Of a DNA stretch of 64,000 nt, positions 44,432-52,521 are shown piece by piece. The stretch comes from Candidatus Saccharimonadota bacterium (GTDB lineage Bacteria > Patescibacteriota > Saccharimonadia > Saccharimonadales > Saccharimonadaceae). The notes beneath the pieces are model-generated. The model saw only the letters and a list, made by a program, of their open reading frames with translations. It did not search any database and was not told where the DNA came from. The DNA is taken from positions 1 to 64,000 of the forward strand of contig JAEEUB010000002.1 in NCBI GenBank assembly GCA_016286785.1, in the 5' to 3' direction. Position numbers and translations under genes: made by a program. The stretch's first letter is position 1. Each line of letters starts with the position of its first letter.

Positions 44432-45211
44432 TTATTCTACGCGAAGAACAACATCTTCTCCATCGAAACTATCTAATATAATCGGAGAAATTTTACCAGA
44501 ATCGAATTGAACGAAACCAGCATAGTCTTGATAATAAAGATTACCATACACCCTTACAATACCATTAGCACCAGACAGCTTCTTAACGTTGTATTTTTTA
44601 GATAATATATTATCTTCTTGCATATAAGCCACTGTGCCGTCATCTAGCAAGAAGAACACTTCCCCAAAGCTTCCATTACCAATATGCCCCGTTGAAATAT
44701 CCACAACACGACCATCTATGTACCCAGTCAGGGTATCATCTTGTCTCTGTTGATTCTTGATTTCCGGATTGTATCCATCCCAATTAACCCATTGATATTC
44801 GGCACCCACGGAACCATCAAGATGCAATAAAAACCTTATCCCAGTATAAGCCACAGACGAAACGGCCATGCTAATATTCTTATTCAGCTCTGGTGCATTG
44901 CTATCAGAAAAAACATACTTTGTGTTAAGAGAATCGGTAATCGTTATCGTAGTGCCGTTATCTGTAGTAGTTTCAATTTCGGGAGTTTCAATAGTGGTGA
45001 TCGTGTCGTCATTTTCTTTGATTTGAACCTTCAAATCAGAAATTTGACTATCTTTCTGTGCGCTTTGCATCATGCCATAAACGCCAAACCCAATACCGCA
45101 AGCCGCCATAATGCACGCAATTGTCGTAGCAATTTTTAAACCATTTCCACTTTTTGGCTTGTTATCTACTGCCGATGTTATTGGTGCTCCAGTATCAATA
45201 TTTTGTTCCAT
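44432..45211 (-). CDS. Membrane-anchored protein with extracytoplasmic domain, unknown
   Basis: 259 aa. Short cytoplasmic N-terminus (about 1-25), one helix (about 26-48), a short coiled linker (SQISDLKVQIKENDD), a Thr-rich hinge (ETTTDNGTTITIT) and a beta-rich C-terminal domain (about 95-259) with repeated DGxV-type turns (LDGSVGAEYQW, DDGTVAYMQ). This may be a beta-propeller-like or lectin-like fold, but no family is recognised. ATG 45211 is chosen because GGAAAGGAA precedes it. A longer frame to 45265 overlaps the promoter TATAAT. Confidence 0.72.
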   Translation of the reverse strand: MEQNIDTGAPITSAVDNKPKSGNGLKIATTIACIMAACGIGFGVYGMMQSAQKDSQISDLKVQIKENDDTITTIETPEIETTTDNGTTITITDSLNTKYVFSDSNAPELNKNISMAVSSVAYTGIRFLLHLDGSVGAEYQWVNWDGYNPEIKNQQRQDDTLTGYIDGRVVDISTGHIGNGSFGEVFFLLDDGTVAYMQEDNILSKKYNVKKLSGANGIVRVYGNLYYQDYAGFVQFDSGKISPIILDSFDGEDVVLRVE

Positions 45212-45261
45212 TAAATTCCTTTCCGTAATACTTATGCTTCTATTATAGCATGGCTTAGCTA

Positions 45262-47067
45262 TCATGCTAGGCCGACAGACCCATTAATAGCATCTAACTC
45301 TATCTCGTCATTGTCTTTTAGTATGGTCGTAGCGTTTTTGCAGCCAACAAGACATGGCTTTTTAAGCTCTCTAGCAACTATGGCGGCGTGGCAAGTAATT
45401 CCGCCCTCATCCGTAATGATGCCAGATGCCCGCTTCATTAATTCGGTAAATTTTGGCGTAGTCATAGCAGTGACAAGGATATCACCATTGTCAAATTTTT
45501 TAAAATCGCTCCTACTTAAGATTACTTTTACCCTCCCTTTTGCTTTGCCACCGTACGCGATAGCTCCTCTGATTTTATTACCGTGTTCTTCTGTTTTAAT
45601 CATAAATCCATTTTCTTGGCAAAAACTCCCTAGTTCCTCCAAAAACAGTGATCCGTTGTAATAAATATATCCATTTAGCCTCTTTTTGACGTTTTCTAGA
45701 TTAATTTTTTGTTGGTTGCAAATTTCATGTATAGACAAAACAGGCAGATAATTCTTTAAATCATTCGGAATATTCTTCTCTAGATAATTAACTAGATAAT
45801 CCGTGGATTGATAGATGATTTTATCGTATTTATTTCTATAATCTATTAATAGCTCCTTTACTCTTTTGCTAGAATCCCAATCTTTACCTATGAGGTTGCC
45901 CAGAGAGCTAAGTGGCTGAATCTTAATTAGCTCCTTAATAAACCTCTTTACATTAATCTTAGAATTGTTGTTAATTATTTCTGTTAAATATTTACAGCTA
46001 TTTTTCGCTTCGTCATATCTTTTTTGGAGTAAGTCAAAATTTTTATCTAATTCTCTAAAAATATTCGGTGGATACTCTTCTAGAGAAAAACAATCATAGA
46101 AAATGCTCGCAAATGAGTTTCTATCCACAACAAATAAAGGATTAAAATAATAGTCGCCACTGGTTAACTCCTTTATGCCGAAATACTCGCCAAGGTAATA
46201 AATCTCAATTTCGAGGAGCGTTTTCTCTCTAGATATATTTTTTACGAATGGAATAATGTTATCCTGATGGGCAGTAATCGGCCTAGCCTGCAATACGTAA
46301 ATTGCTCCATCTAAATAACACCACTCCATGTCTATTGGGGCATTATACGCTTTTTCAATCTTTAGAACATATTCTTCTAGCTTTCTTACCGCATCATCCG
46401 GAATGCTTAAGCTCCCTATTTTAAAATCAATTTCCAGATTCTTTCTTTGTACCAACATTTTTGTGGGTGTAACTTGCCCAGATACTAACTTTTCTCCAGT
46501 TCCTCTGCACATTTCTATCACAGAGTAATTCCTACTCCTACTAGTTGGATCAATGGAAAAAGAAACTCCAGAGTATTCGGGATTTATCATTTTTTGCACT
46601 ATTATGCTTATACTAAATAAATTAATCTGTTGATCTTCGTATGCTATAACGTTCTCACTTAAAGCAGAGAGCCAGCATTTCTTTATAGTTTTTAATAGTT
46701 CATCTGTACCAACGTTAAGATATGTTTCGTATTGACCAGCAAATGACTTCTCCTTGCCATCCTCATTGTCCGCCGAAGATCTCACGGAGAATGATTCGCC
46801 CCCTAGTTTATTCGCCTCCTTTAAGATGCTATTCTTAATTTGCTCTGGAAAATCAACAGACATTATTATTTCTCTAATCCGTTGGTAATTTTTCTCGAGC
46901 AGCAATTGCTGGATTTCCTCAAAATAATTATTCTGGTTAATTATTTCCTTTAATAGTGAAGCGGGAATCACGAAAAAAGATGGTACTGGTAAGCCTAAAT
47001 TTTGTAATTTTATTAAAGAGTTGGCCTTACCGCCATAGTCTAAAATATTCGCTCTGCCATACATCAT
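45262..47067 (-). CDS. PEP synthase-like phosphotransferase (ATP-grasp plus swivelling His domain)
   Basis: 601 aa. The N-terminal ATP-binding half (about 1-270) matches PEP synthase/PPDK: LGGKAxSL-like start, SVRSSADNEDGKEKSFAGQYET, SGVSFSIDPTS, EWCYLDGAIYVLQARPIT. A unique middle (about 275-500) follows, then the mobile phosphohistidine domain (GGITCHAAIVARE, about 555-567) at the extreme C-terminus. The PEP/pyruvate TIM barrel is absent. The same order occurs in rifampin phosphotransferases, with an acceptor domain in the middle. The substrate is unknown. TATAAT 8 bases before ATG; AAGGAG abuts the start. Confidence 0.75.
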   Translation of the reverse strand: MMYGRANILDYGGKANSLIKLQNLGLPVPSFFVIPASLLKEIINQNNYFEEIQQLLLEKNYQRIREIIMSVDFPEQIKNSILKEANKLGGESFSVRSSADNEDGKEKSFAGQYETYLNVGTDELLKTIKKCWLSALSENVIAYEDQQINLFSISIIVQKMINPEYSGVSFSIDPTSRSRNYSVIEMCRGTGEKLVSGQVTPTKMLVQRKNLEIDFKIGSLSIPDDAVRKLEEYVLKIEKAYNAPIDMEWCYLDGAIYVLQARPITAHQDNIIPFVKNISREKTLLEIEIYYLGEYFGIKELTSGDYYFNPLFVVDRNSFASIFYDCFSLEEYPPNIFRELDKNFDLLQKRYDEAKNSCKYLTEIINNNSKINVKRFIKELIKIQPLSSLGNLIGKDWDSSKRVKELLIDYRNKYDKIIYQSTDYLVNYLEKNIPNDLKNYLPVLSIHEICNQQKINLENVKKRLNGYIYYNGSLFLEELGSFCQENGFMIKTEEHGNKIRGAIAYGGKAKGRVKVILSRSDFKKFDNGDILVTAMTTPKFTELMKRASGIITDEGGITCHAAIVARELKKPCLVGCKNATTILKDNDEIELDAINGSVGLA

Positions 47068-47153
47068 CTCCTTACATTATATCGATATACCGCAAGCTAT
47101 GCAACCGAGCATTAATAATTATAGTGATACTATTTTTTGTGGTATCACATTCT

Positions 47154-47660
47154 TTACAGAGGTATTCTTGTATAGTAGTCGGTGTCATCCTCTCGCACGA
47201 TTCTTGCACCATTTTTTAGTTGTACCCTTAAAGAGGCGAGATTAGTTTTTAGTACAGATAGATATAATTCATCCGTATCTATAGGTAATTTGCGCGCTTC
47301 CTCTTTAATTAGCCTTAGACCCTCAGAAGCATAGCCGTGACCACGATATTCTTTCGCAATACCATATCCAACATGTCCAGCATTGTCTCTAAGCCAGTCA
47401 TTTAGATAATGACGCAATTTGAAAATTCCCACCGGAGTATCGTCGACCCACAAAAAATAACAGGTATCGGCCACGCGGTTTTCGTCCAAATTAATCCCTT
47501 TTTCGTTATCTAGCCACTTAGGGATTATTTTAGTTACAAAATCATCATAGGAAACGCCGTAAACTGGATTTTTATAACCGTTTTCTTCGGTTGGGATTTT
47601 TTGCGTTAGTTCGTATTCTTTTTTCGCATCCTTTAGATTGGCTTTTTTAAGATATATCAT
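47154..47660 (-). CDS. GNAT-family N-acetyltransferase
   Basis: 168 aa. Acetyl-CoA motif AGHVGYGIAKEYRGHGYASEGL (about 92-113) with a proper RGHGYA loop, followed by ELYLSVLKTNLASLRVQLKNGA. The substrate is unknown. TAGAAT ends 6 bases before ATG (leaderless). It shares the NAGHxGxxI stretch with the acetyltransferase at 14488-15000. Confidence 0.87.
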   Translation of the reverse strand: MIYLKKANLKDAKKEYELTQKIPTEENGYKNPVYGVSYDDFVTKIIPKWLDNEKGINLDENRVADTCYFLWVDDTPVGIFKLRHYLNDWLRDNAGHVGYGIAKEYRGHGYASEGLRLIKEEARKLPIDTDELYLSVLKTNLASLRVQLKNGARIVREDDTDYYTRIPL

Positions 47661-47748
47661 ACTCTTATTCTACTGTAATGTGTTTGTGTATGCAACTGAT
47701 AACCCCCGGCTTAGCAAGCGTACATCATGCGGATGGCGGCTTAAAAGC

Positions 47749-48549
47749 TTATTTTTCTGTAATCGCTAAGATGTGTCCGCTGTACCCAATTAAATCCTCT
47801 CTTTCGCAAATAGATAAATGATACTTCGTGTATAATCTATACTCATCATCGGTCATATCGTTAATGGTATCTTTAATCACTCTTCCAATACCATCAGTGG
47901 CCACATAGTGTAGCTTCTTTAGATTAAGTGAATCCATTATCTCTTTAACTTCACTAAAATACCGCATATTAAAAATCAAGCTTTCGTCATTATTTGGTGT
48001 AAGGTTTTCTGATACCTGCATACCAGCACCGCAATTCTCGTAAATATTCCCAGACTGGAACCCCCACGTTAGCATTGTTAAGTCAAAGAGGATAAACGCA
48101 AAAAATATTTTACCACCCGGTTTAGTGACCCTGATTGCTTCATCGATAGCCTTTTTTACTTCCTCGGGCTTAAAGAGATGATAAAGCGGACCTAAAGACA
48201 GTGTCATGTCGAACGTATTATCCGGATAAATAGACAAATCTAGGGCATTCCCCTGAACAACATTTATGTCCATATCGGTCGTGATTTTCGATTTCATTAC
48301 ATCGATATTGGATTGAACCAATTCAACCGCATCAACCCTAAAACCGTCTCCGGCATAATACAAGGAATAAGTGCCAGTTCCAGGGCCAATTTCGAGTATT
48401 CTATCGCCAGGTTTTAAATATTTGTCAATATAAGTCGTTGTAGTAATAAACTCAACATAATGCATTTTATCGCGCGTAAGCCTATCTTCTTCTACGTAGC
48501 GATCTTTATAAAATGCATTCAGAAAAGCATCTAAATATCTATTGGACAT
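47749..48549 (-). CDS. Class I AdoMet-dependent methyltransferase
   Basis: 266 aa with motif I LEIGPGTGTYSLYYA (about 48-62), motif II VDAVELVQSNI, motif III-like NVVQGNALDLS and motif IV FDMTLSLGPLYHL. This small-molecule methyltransferase type (UbiE/SmtA-like) has unknown substrate. ATG 48549 is chosen because AAGGAGGAT lies directly upstream. The longer frame to 48600 overlaps the divergent gene. Confidence 0.82.
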   Translation of the reverse strand: MSNRYLDAFLNAFYKDRYVEEDRLTRDKMHYVEFITTTTYIDKYLKPGDRILEIGPGTGTYSLYYAGDGFRVDAVELVQSNIDVMKSKITTDMDINVVQGNALDLSIYPDNTFDMTLSLGPLYHLFKPEEVKKAIDEAIRVTKPGGKIFFAFILFDLTMLTWGFQSGNIYENCGAGMQVSENLTPNNDESLIFNMRYFSEVKEIMDSLNLKKLHYVATDGIGRVIKDTINDMTDDEYRLYTKYHLSICEREDLIGYSGHILAITEK

Positions 48550-48673
48550 ACTATCCTCCTTAAGAATAATATACCACAGTTTTTGAGAAATGCCGGTCAA
48601 GGCGCATACTTACGACACGGCCCCCACGCTCTTATTTGTCAATTACTACATAAACGCGTGCTATAATTTAACC

Positions 48674-50275
48674 ATGAGCGAAGAAATTCAAACTCGCAGA
48701 GAAAAGATGTCGGAACAAGTCGAGCAAAGCCCGAAGCATCAAGCCATGCGTGTATTATTAGAACTAGGAATATGCAAAAAAGTTAGCGATCTGGAGCTAT
48801 ATCATGGACGTGCCGGCAACGGCGGAAAATGGATGGTTGACCCAAGTTTTAATAATTCTGGTAATTATATGGGGACCAACAATATTAACAAGGTGGCGGC
48901 GCTTAATACCTCGGAAAACCAAGCCACGGCAAAAGAGTTCGCCGACGCAAGATCTCGCACGAGTGGTGGCATTCCAGAAACTAGAAGAATTATATCCGAT
49001 GACCCAGACGCAATGATCATCTGTTCTAGGCTATCGGATTTAAACGAGGAAGATAGAGAAAGAGCGATTGATGCAATTCGTCAAATCCGCCCCAGGGTTA
49101 TGAAGGGTGCACCTATAAGATTTGAAGACAGAGAAGACATTAAAAAAATCTCACCGCAAGACTTGCTTGACAAGGAGTATGGTTTAATGTTTGGGGATAG
49201 GGTATCTGATATCGAAAAACAAACTAAACTATATAATAGAGATTTAATTATTCATATTGGCTCAGCTTTAAACACGGCAAGGCTATTAGATTCCGGACAT
49301 CTAGATGCTTTATGCCAGGCATTTTTAGATGACAAGCGTGAGCTACGGGTTGGATCTCATACGATTCCAATAAATCACGAATATATGGCCAATCTCTTCA
49401 GAGCAGGCCATATTGTTGGCTCCAAGGTACGCGTCTCCTCGGCAACTATAGGAAAAGAAATTGACAATTATCTCCTGTTTGACCTTGCGAAAGTTAATAC
49501 TCCCGAAGCAATTGAACGCAAAACGAGAAAAAGGAATCGATTATTCGGCCAAATTGCTATTGCCTCTAGCGAGAAAAATAAGAACAGAAGCAATCTGCAA
49601 CATGTGCTAGAATCTAATCTCTATATAAAACCGCAAGAAATTATTGAGCTCGCAAGAAAAACCCCAGGCTTTGAAGATATTTTTGATGAAGACTGCGGGA
49701 ATTGGGAAGGATTTAGTCTTGGTGAGCATACGGAGACTACATTGGAATTATTCGACACCAACTATGCCGACCTTTTACCAGCATCCGCTTTACCGCTCAT
49801 ACGCCTATCGCTTCTGGTACACGACGTGGGCAAACCACAGGCTGTAAAGAGAGGTAATAAAGAAAGACAAAAACAGTATAATGCGGTTTTTGCAGAGAGA
49901 TTCATGAGGCGAAACAGGGTAGATGATGCGACGATGCGGTTGGTTCTTTCCGTAATTGGAGAGGGAATGTCGATAACCTCGGAATTAATTCGTGGTGGCG
50001 GTAATATGGTGACCAGATGGAGATTGAGATGTTTTAGCGAAAAAATCGCTAAGGAATATCTTGGCGTGAAACGGGTCGACAAGGATACAGTAATCGGTTT
50101 CGAAAACTTACTCAAGGTCATTCAGACATGTGACAGTGCCGCCTATACGACTATGGCAGTAACGAGAAACGAAGGCGGGATAAATTACCGAAATTATGGA
50201 TCATTCGATCCTTCATTTGAACAATTCAAGGGGTTCACGGGGCGACGTGCACGTCTCAGAAGAGGACTTTCCTAA
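48674..50275 (+). CDS. HD-domain protein with an uncharacterised HGR/SFNNSGN N-terminal domain
   Basis: 533 aa, soluble. Residues about 40-95 contain YHGRAGNGG, VDPSFNNSGNYMGTNN and ATAKEFADAR, which look like the nucleotide-binding framework of ADP-ribosyltransferase-type or toxin-like domains (weak inference). The middle (about 130-330) is charged. The C-terminal part has a histidine (LGEHTETTLELF, about 355) and the HD pair His383-Asp384 in LLVHDVGKPQAV, so a metal-dependent phosphohydrolase core is likely. No membrane segment. TATAAT ends 6 bases before ATG (leaderless). Confidence 0.6.
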   Translation: MSEEIQTRREKMSEQVEQSPKHQAMRVLLELGICKKVSDLELYHGRAGNGGKWMVDPSFNNSGNYMGTNNINKVAALNTSENQATAKEFADARSRTSGGIPETRRIISDDPDAMIICSRLSDLNEEDRERAIDAIRQIRPRVMKGAPIRFEDREDIKKISPQDLLDKEYGLMFGDRVSDIEKQTKLYNRDLIIHIGSALNTARLLDSGHLDALCQAFLDDKRELRVGSHTIPINHEYMANLFRAGHIVGSKVRVSSATIGKEIDNYLLFDLAKVNTPEAIERKTRKRNRLFGQIAIASSEKNKNRSNLQHVLESNLYIKPQEIIELARKTPGFEDIFDEDCGNWEGFSLGEHTETTLELFDTNYADLLPASALPLIRLSLLVHDVGKPQAVKRGNKERQKQYNAVFAERFMRRNRVDDATMRLVLSVIGEGMSITSELIRGGGNMVTRWRLRCFSEKIAKEYLGVKRVDKDTVIGFENLLKVIQTCDSAAYTTMAVTRNEGGINYRNYGSFDPSFEQFKGFTGRRARLRRGLS

Positions 50276-50316
50276 GTTAGTGCAAGGCGTAGTAACAATG
50301 AAAGAAGGAGTTAGTT

Positions 50317-50793
50317 ATGAACATCTCTATTCGTAGAGCAAGCGAATCTGATATTGATATAGTTCAAGAGTTCGGTTCAAAGCTACTCAATTTTGAACGA
50401 GAAAATTACGACTCGAGTCTAGATAAAAACTGGGCACTATCAGAAGAAGCAAAACAAAAATACCTCGCAGCAATCAATAATCAATATGTCCTAATTGCCG
50501 AAGTCAGCGGCCAACCTGTCGGGTTTTTGATTGCTAGTGTCTCTGCGCCAAAGGCCGGAAATGCGCGACCCATCAAGCAAGCGTATCTTCAAAACATTTT
50601 TGTTGAAGAAAAAATGCGTAGCACCGGAGTTGGCGGAAAGCTTTTAGAAGAATTAAAAGCCTATTGTAAAAGCGAAGCGGTAACGCGTCTCGGCGTTAGT
50701 GTTTTAGCAGCGAACAAAGCAGCGGTTGATTTTTATAAGAAAACAGGATTTACGGAACGATCCATCAATCTTGCCATGGAGTTCTCATCTTAA
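50317..50793 (+). CDS. GNAT-family N-acetyltransferase
   Basis: 158 aa, classical GNAT: N-terminal IRRASESDIDIVQEF, strand VLIAEVSGQPVGFLIA, acetyl-CoA motif LQNIFVEEKMRSTGVGGKLLEEL (about 88-110), and C-terminal LGVSVLAANKAAVDFYKKTGF. The start has AAGGAG. The target is unknown. Confidence 0.88.
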   Translation: MNISIRRASESDIDIVQEFGSKLLNFERENYDSSLDKNWALSEEAKQKYLAAINNQYVLIAEVSGQPVGFLIASVSAPKAGNARPIKQAYLQNIFVEEKMRSTGVGGKLLEELKAYCKSEAVTRLGVSVLAANKAAVDFYKKTGFTERSINLAMEFSS

Positions 50794-50903
50794 AAAAGTA
50801 AGCAATAATTAGTTTTTTCGTGATAATTTGAAATATTGTGTTATAATACATGAAGGCGAGTGGATCGAGGGCTGGTAAACACCAAGCCAGGCCAATGCCA
50901 TGA

Positions 50904-50980
50904 GGACGCTTAGCTCAGTTGGCTAGAGCGTGTCTTTGACGTAGACAAGGTCAGAGGTTCGACTCCTCTAGCGTCCACCA
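50904..50980 (+). tRNA. tRNA-Val (GAC)
   Basis: Acceptor GGACGCT pairs with AGCGTCC, anticodon stem-loop TGTCT-TTGACGT-AGACA gives GAC, T-loop GTTCGAC, CCA encoded. TATAAT lies about 50 bases upstream. Its last 22 bases are copied downstream. Confidence 0.93.
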
Positions 50981-51042
50981 CGTTAAACGCAGAAAGATAG
51001 AGCCGTTCTTCGAATCGACTCCTCTAGCGTCCACCACGTTAA
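50959..51042 (+). repeat. 28-bp direct repeat copying the tRNA-Val 3' end (50959-50986 and 51015-51042)
   Basis: Twenty-eight identical bases, starting at TCGACTCC in the T-arm and running through the acceptor strand and CCA into CGTTAA, recur 56 bases downstream between tRNA-Val and tRNA-Lys. This resembles an attachment-site duplication. Confidence 0.9.
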
Positions 51043-51048
51043 CAGTTT

Positions 51049-51125
51049 GGGTCGGTAGCTCAGCAGGTTAGAGCACGGGCCTTTTAAGCCCGGTGTCGAG
51101 GGTTCGAGCCCCTCCCGACTCACCA
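51049..51125 (+). tRNA. tRNA-Lys (UUU)
   Basis: Acceptor GGGTCGG pairs with CCGACTC, anticodon stem-loop CGGGC-CTTTTAA-GCCCG gives TTT, T-loop GTTCGAG, CCA encoded. Confidence 0.95.
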
Positions 51126-51128
51126 CAA

Positions 51129-51159
51129 GAAAATAAGACCTTTGGGTCTTTATTTTTTT
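51129..51159 (+). terminator. tRNA-Val/Lys terminator
   Basis: AAATAAGACC-TTTG-GGTCTTTATTT stem with TTTT tail after tRNA-Lys. Confidence 0.85.
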
Positions 51160-51236
51160 ACGATAGCAAACGAAGCGAATTTTTGCAAAATAAAAATCAC
51201 ATTCGCTACCTAGTAATAACGTTGTATAATGAAACT

Positions 51237-51878
51237 ATGAAAATAGGTGTTTTTGACTCAGGGAAAGGAGGGACAACTGTCCTTTCGGCAATAAAAAAAC
51301 TTTTGCCAGATGCTGAATACTATTATATTGCAGATTCTAAGAACTGTCCTTATGGGGAAAAAACCAACCAGGAATTACTGAAAATAGTAAAGGATATCGT
51401 AAATAAACTAATTGATTGGGGTGCTAATATTATCGTCGTCGCATGTAATACCGCAACAACAAAATGCATTAAAATCTTAAGAGAAGATTATCCAGATGTA
51501 TGTTTTGTCGGAACCGAACCCGCCATCAAGTTAGCTTCCAAAACTGGAGCCAAGAAAATACTAGTTATGGCGACGCCAGGAACAATAGAATCTGAAAGGA
51601 CGGCGCAGCTCTTAGTGGAAAGCGAGAAACCTGGGCAAAAAATCGAGCTACTCGCCTGCCCAGGGCTGGCGTACGCAATCGAAAACAACAATCGAGTCGA
51701 CGAAGTATTAAGTGGTCTCCTAGTAGATCACCCAAAAGACTATGATGCGGTAGTGCTCGGATGTACGCACTACTCACTAATTAAAGACAAAATTCAAAAC
51801 CACTTTAAAGCAGCCACTCTAATCGACGGAAATGACGGCGTAGCAAGAAGAGTGATGATGTTAGCGAATCAGATATAA
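51237..51878 (+). CDS. murI: Glutamate racemase
   Basis: Supplies D-glutamate for peptidoglycan. 213 aa. IGVFDSGKGGTTVL start, NCPYGEKT, first catalytic Cys in VACNTATT and second in LGCTHYSLI. It is shorter than typical MurI (about 265), with trimmed loops but both active-site cysteines kept. ATG 51237 is chosen because TATAAT ends 6 bases upstream; the longer frame runs into tRNA-Lys. murD lies at the right edge of the window. Confidence 0.93.
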   Translation: MKIGVFDSGKGGTTVLSAIKKLLPDAEYYYIADSKNCPYGEKTNQELLKIVKDIVNKLIDWGANIIVVACNTATTKCIKILREDYPDVCFVGTEPAIKLASKTGAKKILVMATPGTIESERTAQLLVESEKPGQKIELLACPGLAYAIENNNRVDEVLSGLLVDHPKDYDAVVLGCTHYSLIKDKIQNHFKAATLIDGNDGVARRVMMLANQI

Positions 51879-51930
51879 TCCTGTGGAAAACCTGTGGAAA
51901 ACCATATTTGATGTACCTCTTTTAACCGAC

Positions 51931-51961
51931 AAAAAATCCCCTCAATCGAGGGGACTTTTTG
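51931..51961. terminator. Bidirectional terminator between murI and a membrane-protein gene
   Basis: TCCCCTC-AATC-GAGGGGA with AAAAAA before and CTTTTT after, serving both converging genes. Confidence 0.88.
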
Positions 51962-51968
51962 TTTAGAA

Positions 51969-52436
51969 TTACTTCTTCTTAGTGTTTTCGGCAATATCTG
52001 TCGTGTTTCGCCAAATCATGATAAACATCATGGTAGCCTCATAGGCTAAACGTATAATGATTGGCCCGAGCGTAGCGAAAAGGAGGAACATAAGAAGCGC
52101 CATTCCGCCCATAACATTAAACATACCAAAGTAAGTGAAGGAATAAAGAATTACAAAGATGGTTGCAATGTAGTAGATAACCTTTAAAATTGGCTCAATC
52201 CACATAACCTTAAAGGCTAGAAAATCTTTTAGCCATTTAAGGAATTTGCCCTTAGGCTCGGTTTTTGCTTTAACAAACAGGAAGTAAACCAAAATACCGC
52301 CAAGAACAGCTAAGATCAAAGCGATAATTGCCCAGATACCGGCACCAGCCATTGAGCCCATAACACTCGAAGTGCTTGAATACTTGCTACTGCTATCCAG
52401 GCTATTTAAAAGTTGATTTACGTCAGAGTAATCCAT
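51969..52436 (-). CDS. Membrane protein, DUF4282-like
   Basis: 155 aa. A Ser-rich N-terminus (about 1-28) is followed by a helix (about 30-52), a short basic loop, and two or three further helices (about 75-145) ending near RLAYEATMMFIMIWRNT, a pattern like DUF4282 proteins. Function unknown. ATG 52436 has a TAAGGAG site. The longer frame to 52847 runs through rarA on the other strand. Confidence 0.72.
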   Translation of the reverse strand: MDYSDVNQLLNSLDSSSKYSSTSSVMGSMAGAGIWAIIALILAVLGGILVYFLFVKAKTEPKGKFLKWLKDFLAFKVMWIEPILKVIYYIATIFVILYSFTYFGMFNVMGGMALLMFLLFATLGPIIIRLAYEATMMFIMIWRNTTDIAENTKKK

Positions 52437-52521
52437 TTTATAACTCCTTAGATTTAATATTAGCCTAATTTTACCATAAAGAATTAAAAAATGTAAAGAA
52501 TTCTTATATAATATGTATATC

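Noticed and set aside
50850..50902. 17-codon ORF between TATAAT and tRNA-Val
   Set aside because: The ATG is only 2 bases from the -10 box, so it would not be in the transcript start context. The composition looks random.
51093..51236. Longer murI start inside tRNA-Lys
   Set aside because: The extra codons overlap the tRNA and its terminator. TATAAT 6 bases before ATG 51237 marks the real start.
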